Shown here: piece by piece, positions 1-5,194 of the stretch
How positions within the stretch are numbered: position 1 is the first letter of the stretch
Layout: each line of letters opens with the position of its first letter
Program-made: the position numbers and the translations under genes
The notes under the pieces: generated by a model
The model's input: only the letters and a program-made list of their open reading frames with translations
What the model was told of the DNA's origin: nothing
Databases searched by the model: none
From: DATIHT01 sp964348615
GTDB taxonomy: Bacteria; Patescibacteriota; Microgenomatia; Curtissbacterales; GWA2-41-24
Length of the DNA stretch: 5,449 nucleotides
Reading direction: 5' to 3'
Assembly (NCBI GenBank): GCA_964348615.1
Contig: CAYGDE010000042.1
Span: forward strand, 1 to 5,449

Positions 1-233
1 GCTGACAAGTGAAAAACTAAATCCGGGTTTATTTTATTGGTCGATTCCTCCACCGCTTTTGCATCTAAAGCATCACAAGCTATAAGATTCAATTTATTAT
101 TAATATGATTGATATTTTCTGTGGGGTGACTAGGGTGATAAAAACCGTAAATTTGTATTCCCTCTTTTAGGAGCAGCTCTGAAAGATGGCTGCCGGCAAA
201 ACCGGCAATACCTGTAACCAGCGCCTTTCTCAT
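1..233 (-). CDS. N-terminal part of an extended-SDR nucleotide-sugar epimerase/dehydratase (GDP-mannose 4,6-dehydratase-like), truncated by the window edge
   Basis: Seventy-seven complete codons are visible, starting MRKALVTGIAGFAGSHL and running off the left edge at ...PDLVFHLSA. The TGIAGFAGSHL stretch (residues 7-17) is the Rossmann dinucleotide-binding GxxGxxG motif of extended short-chain dehydrogenases. The CDALDAKAVEE segment (53-63) and NPDLVFHLSA (69-78) match the usual family pattern of a conserved acidic strand end followed by a D-x-(V/I)-(F/Y)-H-L-(A/S)-A strand. The ATG overlaps the ugd stop codon (ATGA), and a GGAG Shine-Dalgarno lies 7 bases upstream, which fixes the start. The wording of the N-terminus is closest, from memory, to GDP-mannose 4,6-dehydratases and GDP-4-keto-6-deoxymannose reductases. 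UDP-glucose 4-epimerase or UDP-glucuronate decarboxylase remain possible because the catalytic YxxxK and substrate region are outside the window. It is the last visible gene of the sugar-nucleotide operon. Confidence 0.85.
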   Translation of the reverse strand, partial: MRKALVTGIAGFAGSHLSELLLKEGIQIYGFYHPSHPTENINHINNKLNLIACDALDAKAVEESTNKINPDLVFHLS

Positions 234-1534
234 CTTCCAACTCCGAAGTATTTAAAACCTAATTCCTTTGCCTTGGTGCGATCGATAGCATTACGACCAT
301 CTATAATAATTGGCTGCTTTAGAGCTTTTTTAACTTTTTGCAAATCTAAAAGTTTAAATTGGGGCCATTCTGTTACCAAAACAAGTGCATCTTTCCCTTC
401 GATTGCACTTTCAATATCTTTTGCATAGATAATATCCGGCATAACTCGCTTTGCACTTTCTATGGCTTCGGGGTCGTAAGCAGTGATTTCTGCCTGCAAG
501 TTTTTAAGATGGTTTATTATCTTAACAGACGGAGCGTCGCGCATGTCATCGGTATTGGGTTTAAAAGCCAGACCAAGAATTGCTAATTTTTTGCCTTGTA
601 AATTTTTGCCACTTTTTTCGCTTGCACCTAATGCTTCCCTTATTTTATTTACAAACCTTTCTATCTGTCCGTTGTTTATTGCATCTACTGAGCGCAAAAG
701 GTCAAACGAATAATTAAAGTGGTCCGCAATCGAAATAAATGCCAAAACGTCTTTTGGGAGACAAGAACCTCCATAACCTACTCCCGGATATAAAAATGAC
801 CTCCCTATCCTTTTATCTGCTCCTACTCCAGTCATTACTTTTTCGACATCTGCTCCCATCTGTTCGCAAAGAATGCTTATTGCATTTGCAAAAGAAACTT
901 TGGTTGCAAGAAGCGCATTCGAACAATATTTAATGAGCTGGGCACTTCTCATATCGCAAATTAACCTTTCACCGGAAATTGGGGCATGCAATTCAAGAAG
1001 CATTTTTTGGGCTTTGGGGCTGGTGGTACCTATAACTATTCTATCCGGATGAAGAGTGTCTTCGATTGCGGTGCCTTCCCTTAAAAATTCTGGAGAGGAA
1101 GCAAATTCGAATTTCGTTTTTGCATATTTTTTTACAATAGCTTCAAGATCATCTTCAAAACCAACAGGTACCGTGCTTTTAATTGTAATTAGAGTGTACC
1201 CGGAAAAATTTTTAGCCGCTTCTTCCACTGCCGAAAATAGGTAGGTTAAATCTGCTTCTCCCGAAGGGGTAGGGGGAGTGCCGACACAAATAATCACAAT
1301 TTGCGATTTGGGAACAGATTCTTTGTAACTGGTAGTAAAAAATAGTCTTTTTTGTTTAACATTTCTTTGAATGTACTCGGCTAGGGAAGGCTCAAAAAAT
1401 GGCACCTTGCCTACTTTTAGCCCTTCTATTTTTTCGGCCACTACATCTACACAATAAACTTTGTTACCAATTTCCGAAAAAACAGCTGCTGTGACCAAAC
1501 CAACATATCCTGCACCAACAACCGTAATTGTCAT
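230..1534 (-). CDS. ugd: UDP-glucose 6-dehydrogenase
   Basis: This enzyme oxidises UDP-glucose to UDP-glucuronate with two NAD+, in the cytoplasm. The protein is 434 residues, the usual length for the bacterial family. In order it shows the N-terminal NAD-binding motif GAGYVG (7-12), a VGTPPTPSGEADL segment (84-96), the SSPEFLREG motif (146-154) with conserved glutamates E149 and E153, the helix carrying K202 and N206, the catalytic cysteine in GYGGSCLPKD (C258, with D262), and the C-terminal UDP-binding domain with GLAFKPNTDDMRDAPS (321-336). All residues I expect for the oxidation mechanism are present, so it should be active. The ATG at 1534 overlaps the preceding rmlD-like stop codon by four bases and has a strong GGAGG site seven bases upstream, which settles the start. 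UDP-glucuronate feeds acidic polysaccharides or further conversion to UDP-xylose or UDP-galacturonate. Its position after the rhamnose genes indicates a shared surface-glycan role. Confidence 0.97.
   Translation of the reverse strand: MTITVVGAGYVGLVTAAVFSEIGNKVYCVDVVAEKIEGLKVGKVPFFEPSLAEYIQRNVKQKRLFFTTSYKESVPKSQIVIICVGTPPTPSGEADLTYLFSAVEEAAKNFSGYTLITIKSTVPVGFEDDLEAIVKKYAKTKFEFASSPEFLREGTAIEDTLHPDRIVIGTTSPKAQKMLLELHAPISGERLICDMRSAQLIKYCSNALLATKVSFANAISILCEQMGADVEKVMTGVGADKRIGRSFLYPGVGYGGSCLPKDVLAFISIADHFNYSFDLLRSVDAINNGQIERFVNKIREALGASEKSGKNLQGKKLAILGLAFKPNTDDMRDAPSVKIINHLKNLQAEITAYDPEAIESAKRVMPDIIYAKDIESAIEGKDALVLVTEWPQFKLLDLQKVKKALKQPIIIDGRNAIDRTKAKELGFKYFGVGR
241..244 (-). promoter_or_regulatory. 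Shine-Dalgarno site for the left-edge SDR gene
   Basis: On the minus strand GGAG is followed by seven bases (TTGGAAG) and then the ATG at 233. It lies inside the last codons of ugd, so it serves a coupled, ATGA-overlapping start. It is one of only two convincing ribosome binding sites in the window. Confidence 0.6.
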
Positions 1535-2466
1535 GCTTTGGCCTCCATTTGTTCTTTCATTACAATAAGAGTTTCTTTAAAATTGTGCATAGACATGCCG
1601 AATTGTTTTAAAAATCCGTTTATTTTATCGTTTTTGAGCCCTCCGTTTGCAGGCCTTTTTGCAAGCGTTGGATTGTTTTGTTGGAACTCTTTAATATCCC
1701 CCGCTTCTAAGCCGGCCGCATCTAAACCAAAAACCTCTGCAGTTTGCACTGCAATATCAAAAGCGGATAGCCTGTCGTTGTTGACTATGTGCCATATTCC
1801 CCTTTCGTCCTGTTCTATTAGTAAATCTAGTGCCTTTGCAAAATCGTCTATAAAGACGGGTGTTAATATTTGATTTTTAAATCTAGATTTAAGTGTACCA
1901 TTTGAAAAACCGTCTATCATACCTCTTACAAAATCCGATCTTTCGTAATTGGCTCTGTATGGATAGGATATCCTAACTATGATGTGAGGTATTTGGGATT
2001 CTTGGACGATTTTTTCCCCTTGCAGTTTTGTCCAGCCATACCAGCTTGTTTGTCCACTGCTTTGTGCAGCTTCATCATCTTCTTTGTATGGGCCGTTTAA
2101 CCCATCGAAAACAAAATCTGATGAAATATAAACCATTTTTATTCCTTGGCTCTTGCAAGCTTCTACTATTTTTCTTGTCCCTTCTACGTTTAGTTTATAA
2201 CAAATTGCATCTTCTGAGTCTCTTTGCAATTCTGCCTCGTCTACGTTCGTGTAACCGGCGAAATGAACAAGCCACTGGGCATCCATTTGCCCAATAACTT
2301 TTTGTACTTCGTCTTCTTTGGCGGTGAGAAGGTTTAGCGCTTCGAATTTTTTGAGCTTTTTGGAAGTCGAGGCTGTAAGGTCTACCGCGGACGGCGAATG
2401 TTGGGTTAATTCTAAAAATCTGGAACCGACTAGCCCGCCTGCCCCGGTTATTATAATGTTTGTCAT
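1531..2466 (-). CDS. rmlD: RmlD-family dTDP-4-dehydrorhamnose reductase (divergent)
   Basis: This gene encodes an extended-SDR reductase of 311 residues. RmlD reduces C4 of dTDP-4-keto-L-rhamnose with NAD(P)H, the last step to dTDP-L-rhamnose. Visible features are the Rossmann motif TGAGGLVG (7-14), the family signature GYTNVDEAE (71-79), a SSDFVFDG strand (115-122) in place of the usual STDYVFDG, the catalytic YGWTK (Y143, K147), and a C-terminal RPANGGLKNDKI segment (271-282) corresponding to the family's RPxxSxLxxxK(I/L). Differences from classical RmlD include a serine at the catalytic Thr/Ser position (S116), ISYPY (166-170) where RTSWVY is usual, and KNQILTP where DQxGxPT is usual. The ATG at 2466 shares one base with the upstream stop codon (TAATG). 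No Shine-Dalgarno is visible, so initiation probably relies on coupling. The operon context makes dTDP-4-dehydrorhamnose reductase the best call. A reductase acting on a related keto-sugar is the alternative. Confidence 0.85.
   Translation of the reverse strand: MTNIIITGAGGLVGSRFLELTQHSPSAVDLTASTSKKLKKFEALNLLTAKEDEVQKVIGQMDAQWLVHFAGYTNVDEAELQRDSEDAICYKLNVEGTRKIVEACKSQGIKMVYISSDFVFDGLNGPYKEDDEAAQSSGQTSWYGWTKLQGEKIVQESQIPHIIVRISYPYRANYERSDFVRGMIDGFSNGTLKSRFKNQILTPVFIDDFAKALDLLIEQDERGIWHIVNNDRLSAFDIAVQTAEVFGLDAAGLEAGDIKEFQQNNPTLAKRPANGGLKNDKINGFLKQFGMSMHNFKETLIVMKEQMEAKA
1542..1546 (-). promoter_or_regulatory. Strong Shine-Dalgarno site for ugd
   Basis: Minus-strand GGAGG is followed by seven bases (CCAAAGC) and the ATG at 1534. 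This is the best ribosome binding site in the window. It sits within the 3' end of the rmlD-like gene, so ugd can recruit ribosomes independently of coupling. The rhamnose genes upstream lack anything comparable. Confidence 0.75.
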
Positions 2467-2996
2467 TAGATTTGCTTTAAATTAAAATCACTTCTGACTT
2501 TTTCCCACATAGGGTCTGAGTGCTGCACTCTACCTTCATCGTCGGGATTATAAAGTTGGGTAGGAAAGTTTAAAAGGTAGCCTTGTTCTTTTGAAATTAC
2601 CATAAAACCATGGTACGTTTCCTCTGGAATAATTAGCATGTACATTTCTTCTTCTTTTTGTGGACCCATTAAAAAAAGATTTAACTTCCCTTTGGTTTTG
2701 GAATTTTCCCTCGGGTCAAAGACTGCACTTACAATTTGGCCAGATGAGCAAATAAAACGGTCTTTTTGGTGTTTGTGTACATGCCACTGATTTTCGTCTC
2801 TTGCTAAACCTGATGGGGTTTGCGACATATACTGCATAGCAAACTTTAAATCTTCTTGGTTGTACACATCTTGCCAGTCTACCCTTAGTGTTTCAAAAAG
2901 TATGCCAGATTCGTCTTTGTGCACTACAAGCTTTTTCATAACAACCCCTTCTATTAGATCTTGCTGGTTGTTGAGAGTTAAATACGAGTAGTTCAT
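2466..2996 (-). CDS. rmlC: RmlC-like cupin, dTDP-4-dehydrorhamnose 3,5-epimerase family
   Basis: This gene encodes a single-domain cupin of 176 residues from the chosen start. RmlC epimerises C3 and C5 of dTDP-4-keto-6-deoxy-D-glucose. The protein belongs to a variant of the family: the classical RGLHxQ is replaced by QWHVHKHQKDRF (70-81), which keeps candidate catalytic histidines H72/H74. It is followed by a DPRENSKTKG turn (95-104), IPEETYHGF (123-131, H129) and LYNPDDEGR (148-156), whose Y149 matches the catalytic tyrosine region of RmlC. The N-terminal LIEGVVMKKL (14-23) resembles the conserved family start (IEGVxxKKL), so the internal ATG at 2939 would delete conserved sequence. The ATG at 2996 overlaps the rmlB stop as ATGA, and a weak GGTGG lies 11 bases upstream. 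A TTG at 3014 is in frame but less likely. The epimerase call rests on fold, residues and context. Which carbons it epimerises is inferred. Confidence 0.85.
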   Translation of the reverse strand: MNYSYLTLNNQQDLIEGVVMKKLVVHKDESGILFETLRVDWQDVYNQEDLKFAMQYMSQTPSGLARDENQWHVHKHQKDRFICSSGQIVSAVFDPRENSKTKGKLNLFLMGPQKEEEMYMLIIPEETYHGFMVISKEQGYLLNFPTQLYNPDDEGRVQHSDPMWEKVRSDFNLKQI

Positions 2997-3958
2997 TTTA
3001 GTTTTTTCCACCAATCCTGATTATCCTTATACCAGTTTACAGTTTTTGAGAGTCCAGTTTCCAGATCGTATTTTTCACTCCAGCCAAGTTCTGTTTTTAT
3101 TTTGCCAGCGTCTATTGCGTATCTTCTGTCGTGGCCGGGTCTGTCTTTTACGTATTCAATTTGATCTTCGCCAAAGCCTAGAAGTTTAAGTACTTTTTTG
3201 ATAATTTCCAAATTCGGAATGTCGTTTGCAGCACCAATGCAATATGTTTCTCCTATTTTGCCTTTTTCCAAAACCAGATCTATTGCCGTACAGTGGTCTT
3301 CCACGTATAACCAATCACGAGTATACAAACCATCGCCATAAACTGGTACCTTTTTACCTTCCAAAAGATTGGTAATTGCAAGTGATATTAATTTTTCCGG
3401 AAATTGGAACGGGCCAAAGTTATTGGAACAGTTTGTAATTGTTATTGGCAGGTTGTAAGTTGCTGCATAGCTTCTTACTAGGTGGTCGGACGCTGCTTTG
3501 GATGCAGCATAAGGACTGTTCGGCGCATATTTTGTTTCCTCTGAAAACTTGTCTTTTGATGAAAGAGGCAGTGCACCAAAAACCTCGTCTGTTGAAATAT
3601 GGTGAAACCTTTTAATGCCTTTTTCTTTGCAGGCCCCCAAAAGCACCTGAGTACCTAAAACATTTGTTGTTATAAATGGCGCAGGGTCTATAATTGAACG
3701 GTCTACGTGCGATTCCGCCGCAAAATTGACAACGGTATCAACCCCTTCTAAGGATTTTTCTACAGCCCTAATATCCCCAATGTCGCCTTTTATAAATTGA
3801 TAGTTAGGATTTTCCTCTATATCTTGAAGGTTTTGGAGATTACCCGCGTAGGTAAGTTTGTCTAAATTTACAATTTTATCTTCGGGGTGGTTTTTGAGCC
3901 AGTAATGGATAAAATTTGATCCTATGAATCCGGCACCGCCGGTTACAAGTAACTTCAT
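2993..3958 (-). CDS. rmlB: dTDP-glucose 4,6-dehydratase
   Basis: This enzyme converts dTDP-D-glucose to dTDP-4-keto-6-deoxy-D-glucose using tightly bound NAD+, the second step of dTDP-rhamnose synthesis. The protein has 321 residues from the ATG at 3958, slightly shorter than many RmlB proteins. It has the textbook motif series: TGGAGFIGSNF (6-16), DKLTYAGNLQNL (33-44), FAAESHVDRSI (79-89), the catalytic STDEVFG (T123, D124, E125), SPYAASKA (Y150, K154), NNFGPFQFPEKLI (179-191), GDGLYTRDWLYVEDH (208-222) and RPGHDRRYAID (273-283), which are strong RmlB signatures. The frame stays open upstream to a TTG at 4021, but that would add a lysine/arginine-rich leader encoded by the end of rmlA, ahead of the Rossmann strand that normally begins the protein, so MKLLVTGG is the start. 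It lies 8 bases after the rmlA stop without a Shine-Dalgarno site and overlaps rmlC by four bases. Confidence 0.97.
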   Translation of the reverse strand: MKLLVTGGAGFIGSNFIHYWLKNHPEDKIVNLDKLTYAGNLQNLQDIEENPNYQFIKGDIGDIRAVEKSLEGVDTVVNFAAESHVDRSIIDPAPFITTNVLGTQVLLGACKEKGIKRFHHISTDEVFGALPLSSKDKFSEETKYAPNSPYAASKAASDHLVRSYAATYNLPITITNCSNNFGPFQFPEKLISLAITNLLEGKKVPVYGDGLYTRDWLYVEDHCTAIDLVLEKGKIGETYCIGAANDIPNLEIIKKVLKLLGFGEDQIEYVKDRPGHDRRYAIDAGKIKTELGWSEKYDLETGLSKTVNWYKDNQDWWKKLK

Positions 3959-3966
3959 AAATTGTT

Positions 3967-4722
3967 TCAGAATGTCGTGAGTTCTTTTTCTTCTTTTTCG
4001 CCTAGACTTTTCCTTGCCCAATAAACGCTTGTTCTGTAAAGACTATCGAATGTTCCTGCGTCGGACCAAAAGCCGGAAAGCTTGCTTGCACGCAAGTTTC
4101 CTTCCTTTATATATATATTGTTAACATCGGTAATTTCCAACTGCCCTCTTGCCGAAGGTTTTATGCTGTTTGCGTAGGAAAATACATTGTTGTCGTAGAT
4201 ATAAAGGCCGGTAACTGCCAGGTTACTTTTTGGTTCTTGGGGTTTTTCGACAATTTCCAAAATCTTTTTTGGATCACTTGGGTCTAGAGTTGCAATGCCA
4301 AAACGCGCAGGGTCTTCGACATCTTTCAAAAAAATAACCGCACCATCTTTGAAGTTTTTAACATCTTCCGAAATATCGGCGTCGGTGCAATTGTCTCCTA
4401 AGATTACTGTCACTGGCTGTTTATCTGCAAAATCTTCAGCAAGTCTAAGCGCATCTGCAATTCCCCCATCGCCAGAATCCTGATATGCATATTCCAAATG
4501 CCTGATTCCAAAATCTTTGCCATTTTTTAAAACCTTAATAAAATCGCCTGCGTGTGGACCGCCTACTACAATTAAAATATCTGTTATGCCTGCCGTAAGG
4601 AGAGTTTGAATAGGATAATAAACCATCGGTTTGTCAAAAACCGGGAGCAAATGTTTATTTGTGGCGTGGGTAAGCGGATAAAGGCGGGTGCCTAGACCGC
4701 CTGCTAAAATTACGCCTTTCAT
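3967..4722 (-). CDS. rmlA: Glucose-1-phosphate thymidylyltransferase, short form
   Basis: This nucleotidyltransferase joins glucose-1-phosphate and dTTP to give dTDP-glucose and pyrophosphate, the entry step to dTDP-rhamnose. The 251 residues include the NTP-binding signature GGLGTRLYPLT (8-18), K23 and KPMVYYP (31-37), LGDN (108-111, metal-binding D110), the sugar-phosphate motif EKPQEPKSNLAVTGLYIYD (159-177, K160), GQLEITDVNN (193-202) and the second metal site WSDAGTFDSL (219-228, D221). The closely matching EPKSN-AVTGLY and EITDVN blocks argue for thymidylyl rather than uridylyl or cytidylyl transfer. It lacks about 40 C-terminal residues of the roughly 290-residue enterobacterial and Pseudomonas enzymes, and ends in a charged KSLGEKEEKELTTF tail. 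The ATG at 4722 is the only usable start, because an in-frame TAA lies nine bases upstream. There is no Shine-Dalgarno site, and a TATAAT box ends eight bases upstream, so the transcript is probably leaderless. It heads the sugar operon. Confidence 0.95.
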   Translation of the reverse strand: MKGVILAGGLGTRLYPLTHATNKHLLPVFDKPMVYYPIQTLLTAGITDILIVVGGPHAGDFIKVLKNGKDFGIRHLEYAYQDSGDGGIADALRLAEDFADKQPVTVILGDNCTDADISEDVKNFKDGAVIFLKDVEDPARFGIATLDPSDPKKILEIVEKPQEPKSNLAVTGLYIYDNNVFSYANSIKPSARGQLEITDVNNIYIKEGNLRASKLSGFWSDAGTFDSLYRTSVYWARKSLGEKEEKELTTF

Positions 4723-4730
4723 ATTACAAC

Positions 4731-4736
4731 ATTATA
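4731..4736 (-). promoter_or_regulatory. Candidate promoter -10 box for the rml operon
   Basis: Minus-strand TATAAT lies in the 44-base gap between the 128-aa gene and rmlA. Six bases downstream of the box puts +1 at about 4724, only two bases before the rmlA ATG, so the message would be effectively leaderless. No good -35 is seen 16-18 bases upstream (the sequence there is GC-rich, GGCCGC-like). A TG three bases before the box is not at the extended -10 position, although TGATATATA just overlapping it could serve. The box is a perfect consensus match, but TATAAT is common in AT-rich DNA. Confidence 0.5.
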
Positions 4737-4740
4737 TATC

Positions 4741-4773
4741 AAAAATGGCATTGGCGGCCAGATTTTCTATGCC
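4741..4773 (-). terminator. Weak candidate intrinsic terminator after the 128-aa gene
   Basis: On the minus strand GGCAT (4773-4769) can pair with ATGCC (4751-4747), and the 3' arm is followed by ATTTTT. The 17-base loop contains a possible inner TGG/CCA pairing. The 5' arm begins just before, and overlaps, the TAG stop of the 128-aa gene. Five base pairs with a large loop is a poor hairpin, so any termination would be partial. It could separate the 128-aa gene from the sugar operon. Confidence 0.25.
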
Positions 4774-5153
4774 GGGGTTTTTGGCGGAAGGTTTCCTAGA
4801 TAAGTAGGACGTTGCGACCTATGGGAAATTCTTAACCTATCGCTATACATTTTTGAAGTTATTTCTATAACTTCCCGTAGCGAAAATCTTATTTGTTGCC
4901 TGAAATCTAACGGAATTCCTTCTATTGAAGAAGCAAGGGGGTACCTGGTGACAGATACTAAATCTTCGGGAAGCGTTTTGTTGTTTATTGATAATTCTCC
5001 GCTTTTGTCCTCGGCGTCACAAAGCACATTTATTTGGAGAGCAGACATATGTTCTATGTCTTGCGATGGGCCTGGATTAATTTTTGTTACTTCTGCTGTT
5101 TCTACACCTTTTTTACCTGGCACTGGAAAAATGTGCTCTACTTCAACACTCAT
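4767..5153 (-). CDS. Hypothetical protein of 128 residues
   Basis: I do not recognise this protein. It is soluble-looking, with no signal peptide and no membrane segment. The first 35 residues are rich in glycine, proline and acidic residues. A hydrophobic strand-like stretch SALQINVLCD (37-46) carries the only cysteine, C45. DFRQQIRFSLREVIEITSKMYSDRLRI (83-109) looks like a helix with alternating charged and hydrophobic residues. The last 20 residues are basic and proline-rich (RPTYLGNLPPKTPA at the end) and probably flexible. The ATG at 5153 is supported by an in-frame TAA 12 bases upstream and by a well-formed promoter that places transcription within a few bases of it. It has its own promoter and a possible weak terminator, so it may be a single-gene unit rather than part of the sugar operon. 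It is probably a real gene, since it fills its interval and the opposite strand has nothing recognisable, but its function is unknown. Confidence 0.7.
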   Translation of the reverse strand: MSVEVEHIFPVPGKKGVETAEVTKINPGPSQDIEHMSALQINVLCDAEDKSGELSINNKTLPEDLVSVTRYPLASSIEGIPLDFRQQIRFSLREVIEITSKMYSDRLRISHRSQRPTYLGNLPPKTPA

Positions 5154-5162
5154 TTGATACGA

Positions 5163-5191
5163 ATTTTATAAAAAGTGATGAAAATTGTCAA
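5163..5191 (-). promoter_or_regulatory. Sigma-70-type promoter for the 128-aa gene
   Basis: Minus-strand TTGACA (5191-5186, a perfect -35) is followed by a 17-base spacer and TAAAAT (5168-5163, five of six to the -10 consensus). The expected +1 is near 5156-5154, zero to three bases before the ATG at 5153, so the transcript should be leaderless. No Shine-Dalgarno lies in the short interval. The -35 begins one base after the stop codon of the RTX gene. This is the best promoter in the window. Confidence 0.75.
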
Positions 5192-5194
5192 TTT
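5182..5194. repeat. Small palindrome overlapping the -35 box
   Basis: AAATTG-A-CAATTT (minus strand) is a perfect 6+6 inverted repeat around one central base. It covers the whole -35 hexamer and two bases of the RTX stop codon. It could be an operator half-site pair, but it is short and AT-rich and may have arisen by chance. Confidence 0.3.

Noticed and set aside
1538..1873. Plus-strand open frame of about 111 codons opposite the rmlD-like gene
   Set aside because: It is antisense to a well-supported enzyme gene, with serine/leucine/lysine-rich composition typical of a reverse-complement shadow and no recognisable motif.
2028..2297. Plus-strand open frame of about 89 codons opposite the rmlD-like gene
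   Set aside because: It has low-complexity leucine-, phenylalanine- and histidine-rich content, no ribosome site, and lies entirely antisense to a coding region with catalytic motifs.
2450..2455. TATAAT on the minus strand at the start of the rmlD-like gene
   Set aside because: It encodes the Asn-Ile-Ile-Ile strand of the Rossmann fold, lies downstream of the start codon and has no -35 at suitable spacing.
2937..2939. Internal ATG of the rmlC-like gene (MKKLVVHKDESG) as the true start
   Set aside because: It would remove the conserved LIEGVV segment and leave a gap after the rmlB stop, in contrast with the tight junctions elsewhere.
2997..3014. TTG start at 3014 for the rmlC-like gene
   Set aside because: A first ATG in an ATGA overlap with the rmlB stop is a better start and keeps the family-typical N-terminus.
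3959..4021. N-terminal extension of rmlB to an in-frame TTG at 4021 giving a Lys/Arg-rich leader
   Set aside because: It lies inside rmlA, starts with TTG, has no ribosome binding site, and precedes the normal first strand MKLLVTGGAGFIG. The basic leader is just the rmlA tail read in another frame.
4948..5157. Plus-strand open frame opposite the 128-aa gene as an alternative coding strand
   Set aside because: The minus strand has a clear promoter and start for the 128-aa frame and all neighbours run in that direction. The plus frame has no promoter or ribosome site. As the 128-aa protein is unrecognised, this is the least secure of the rejections.
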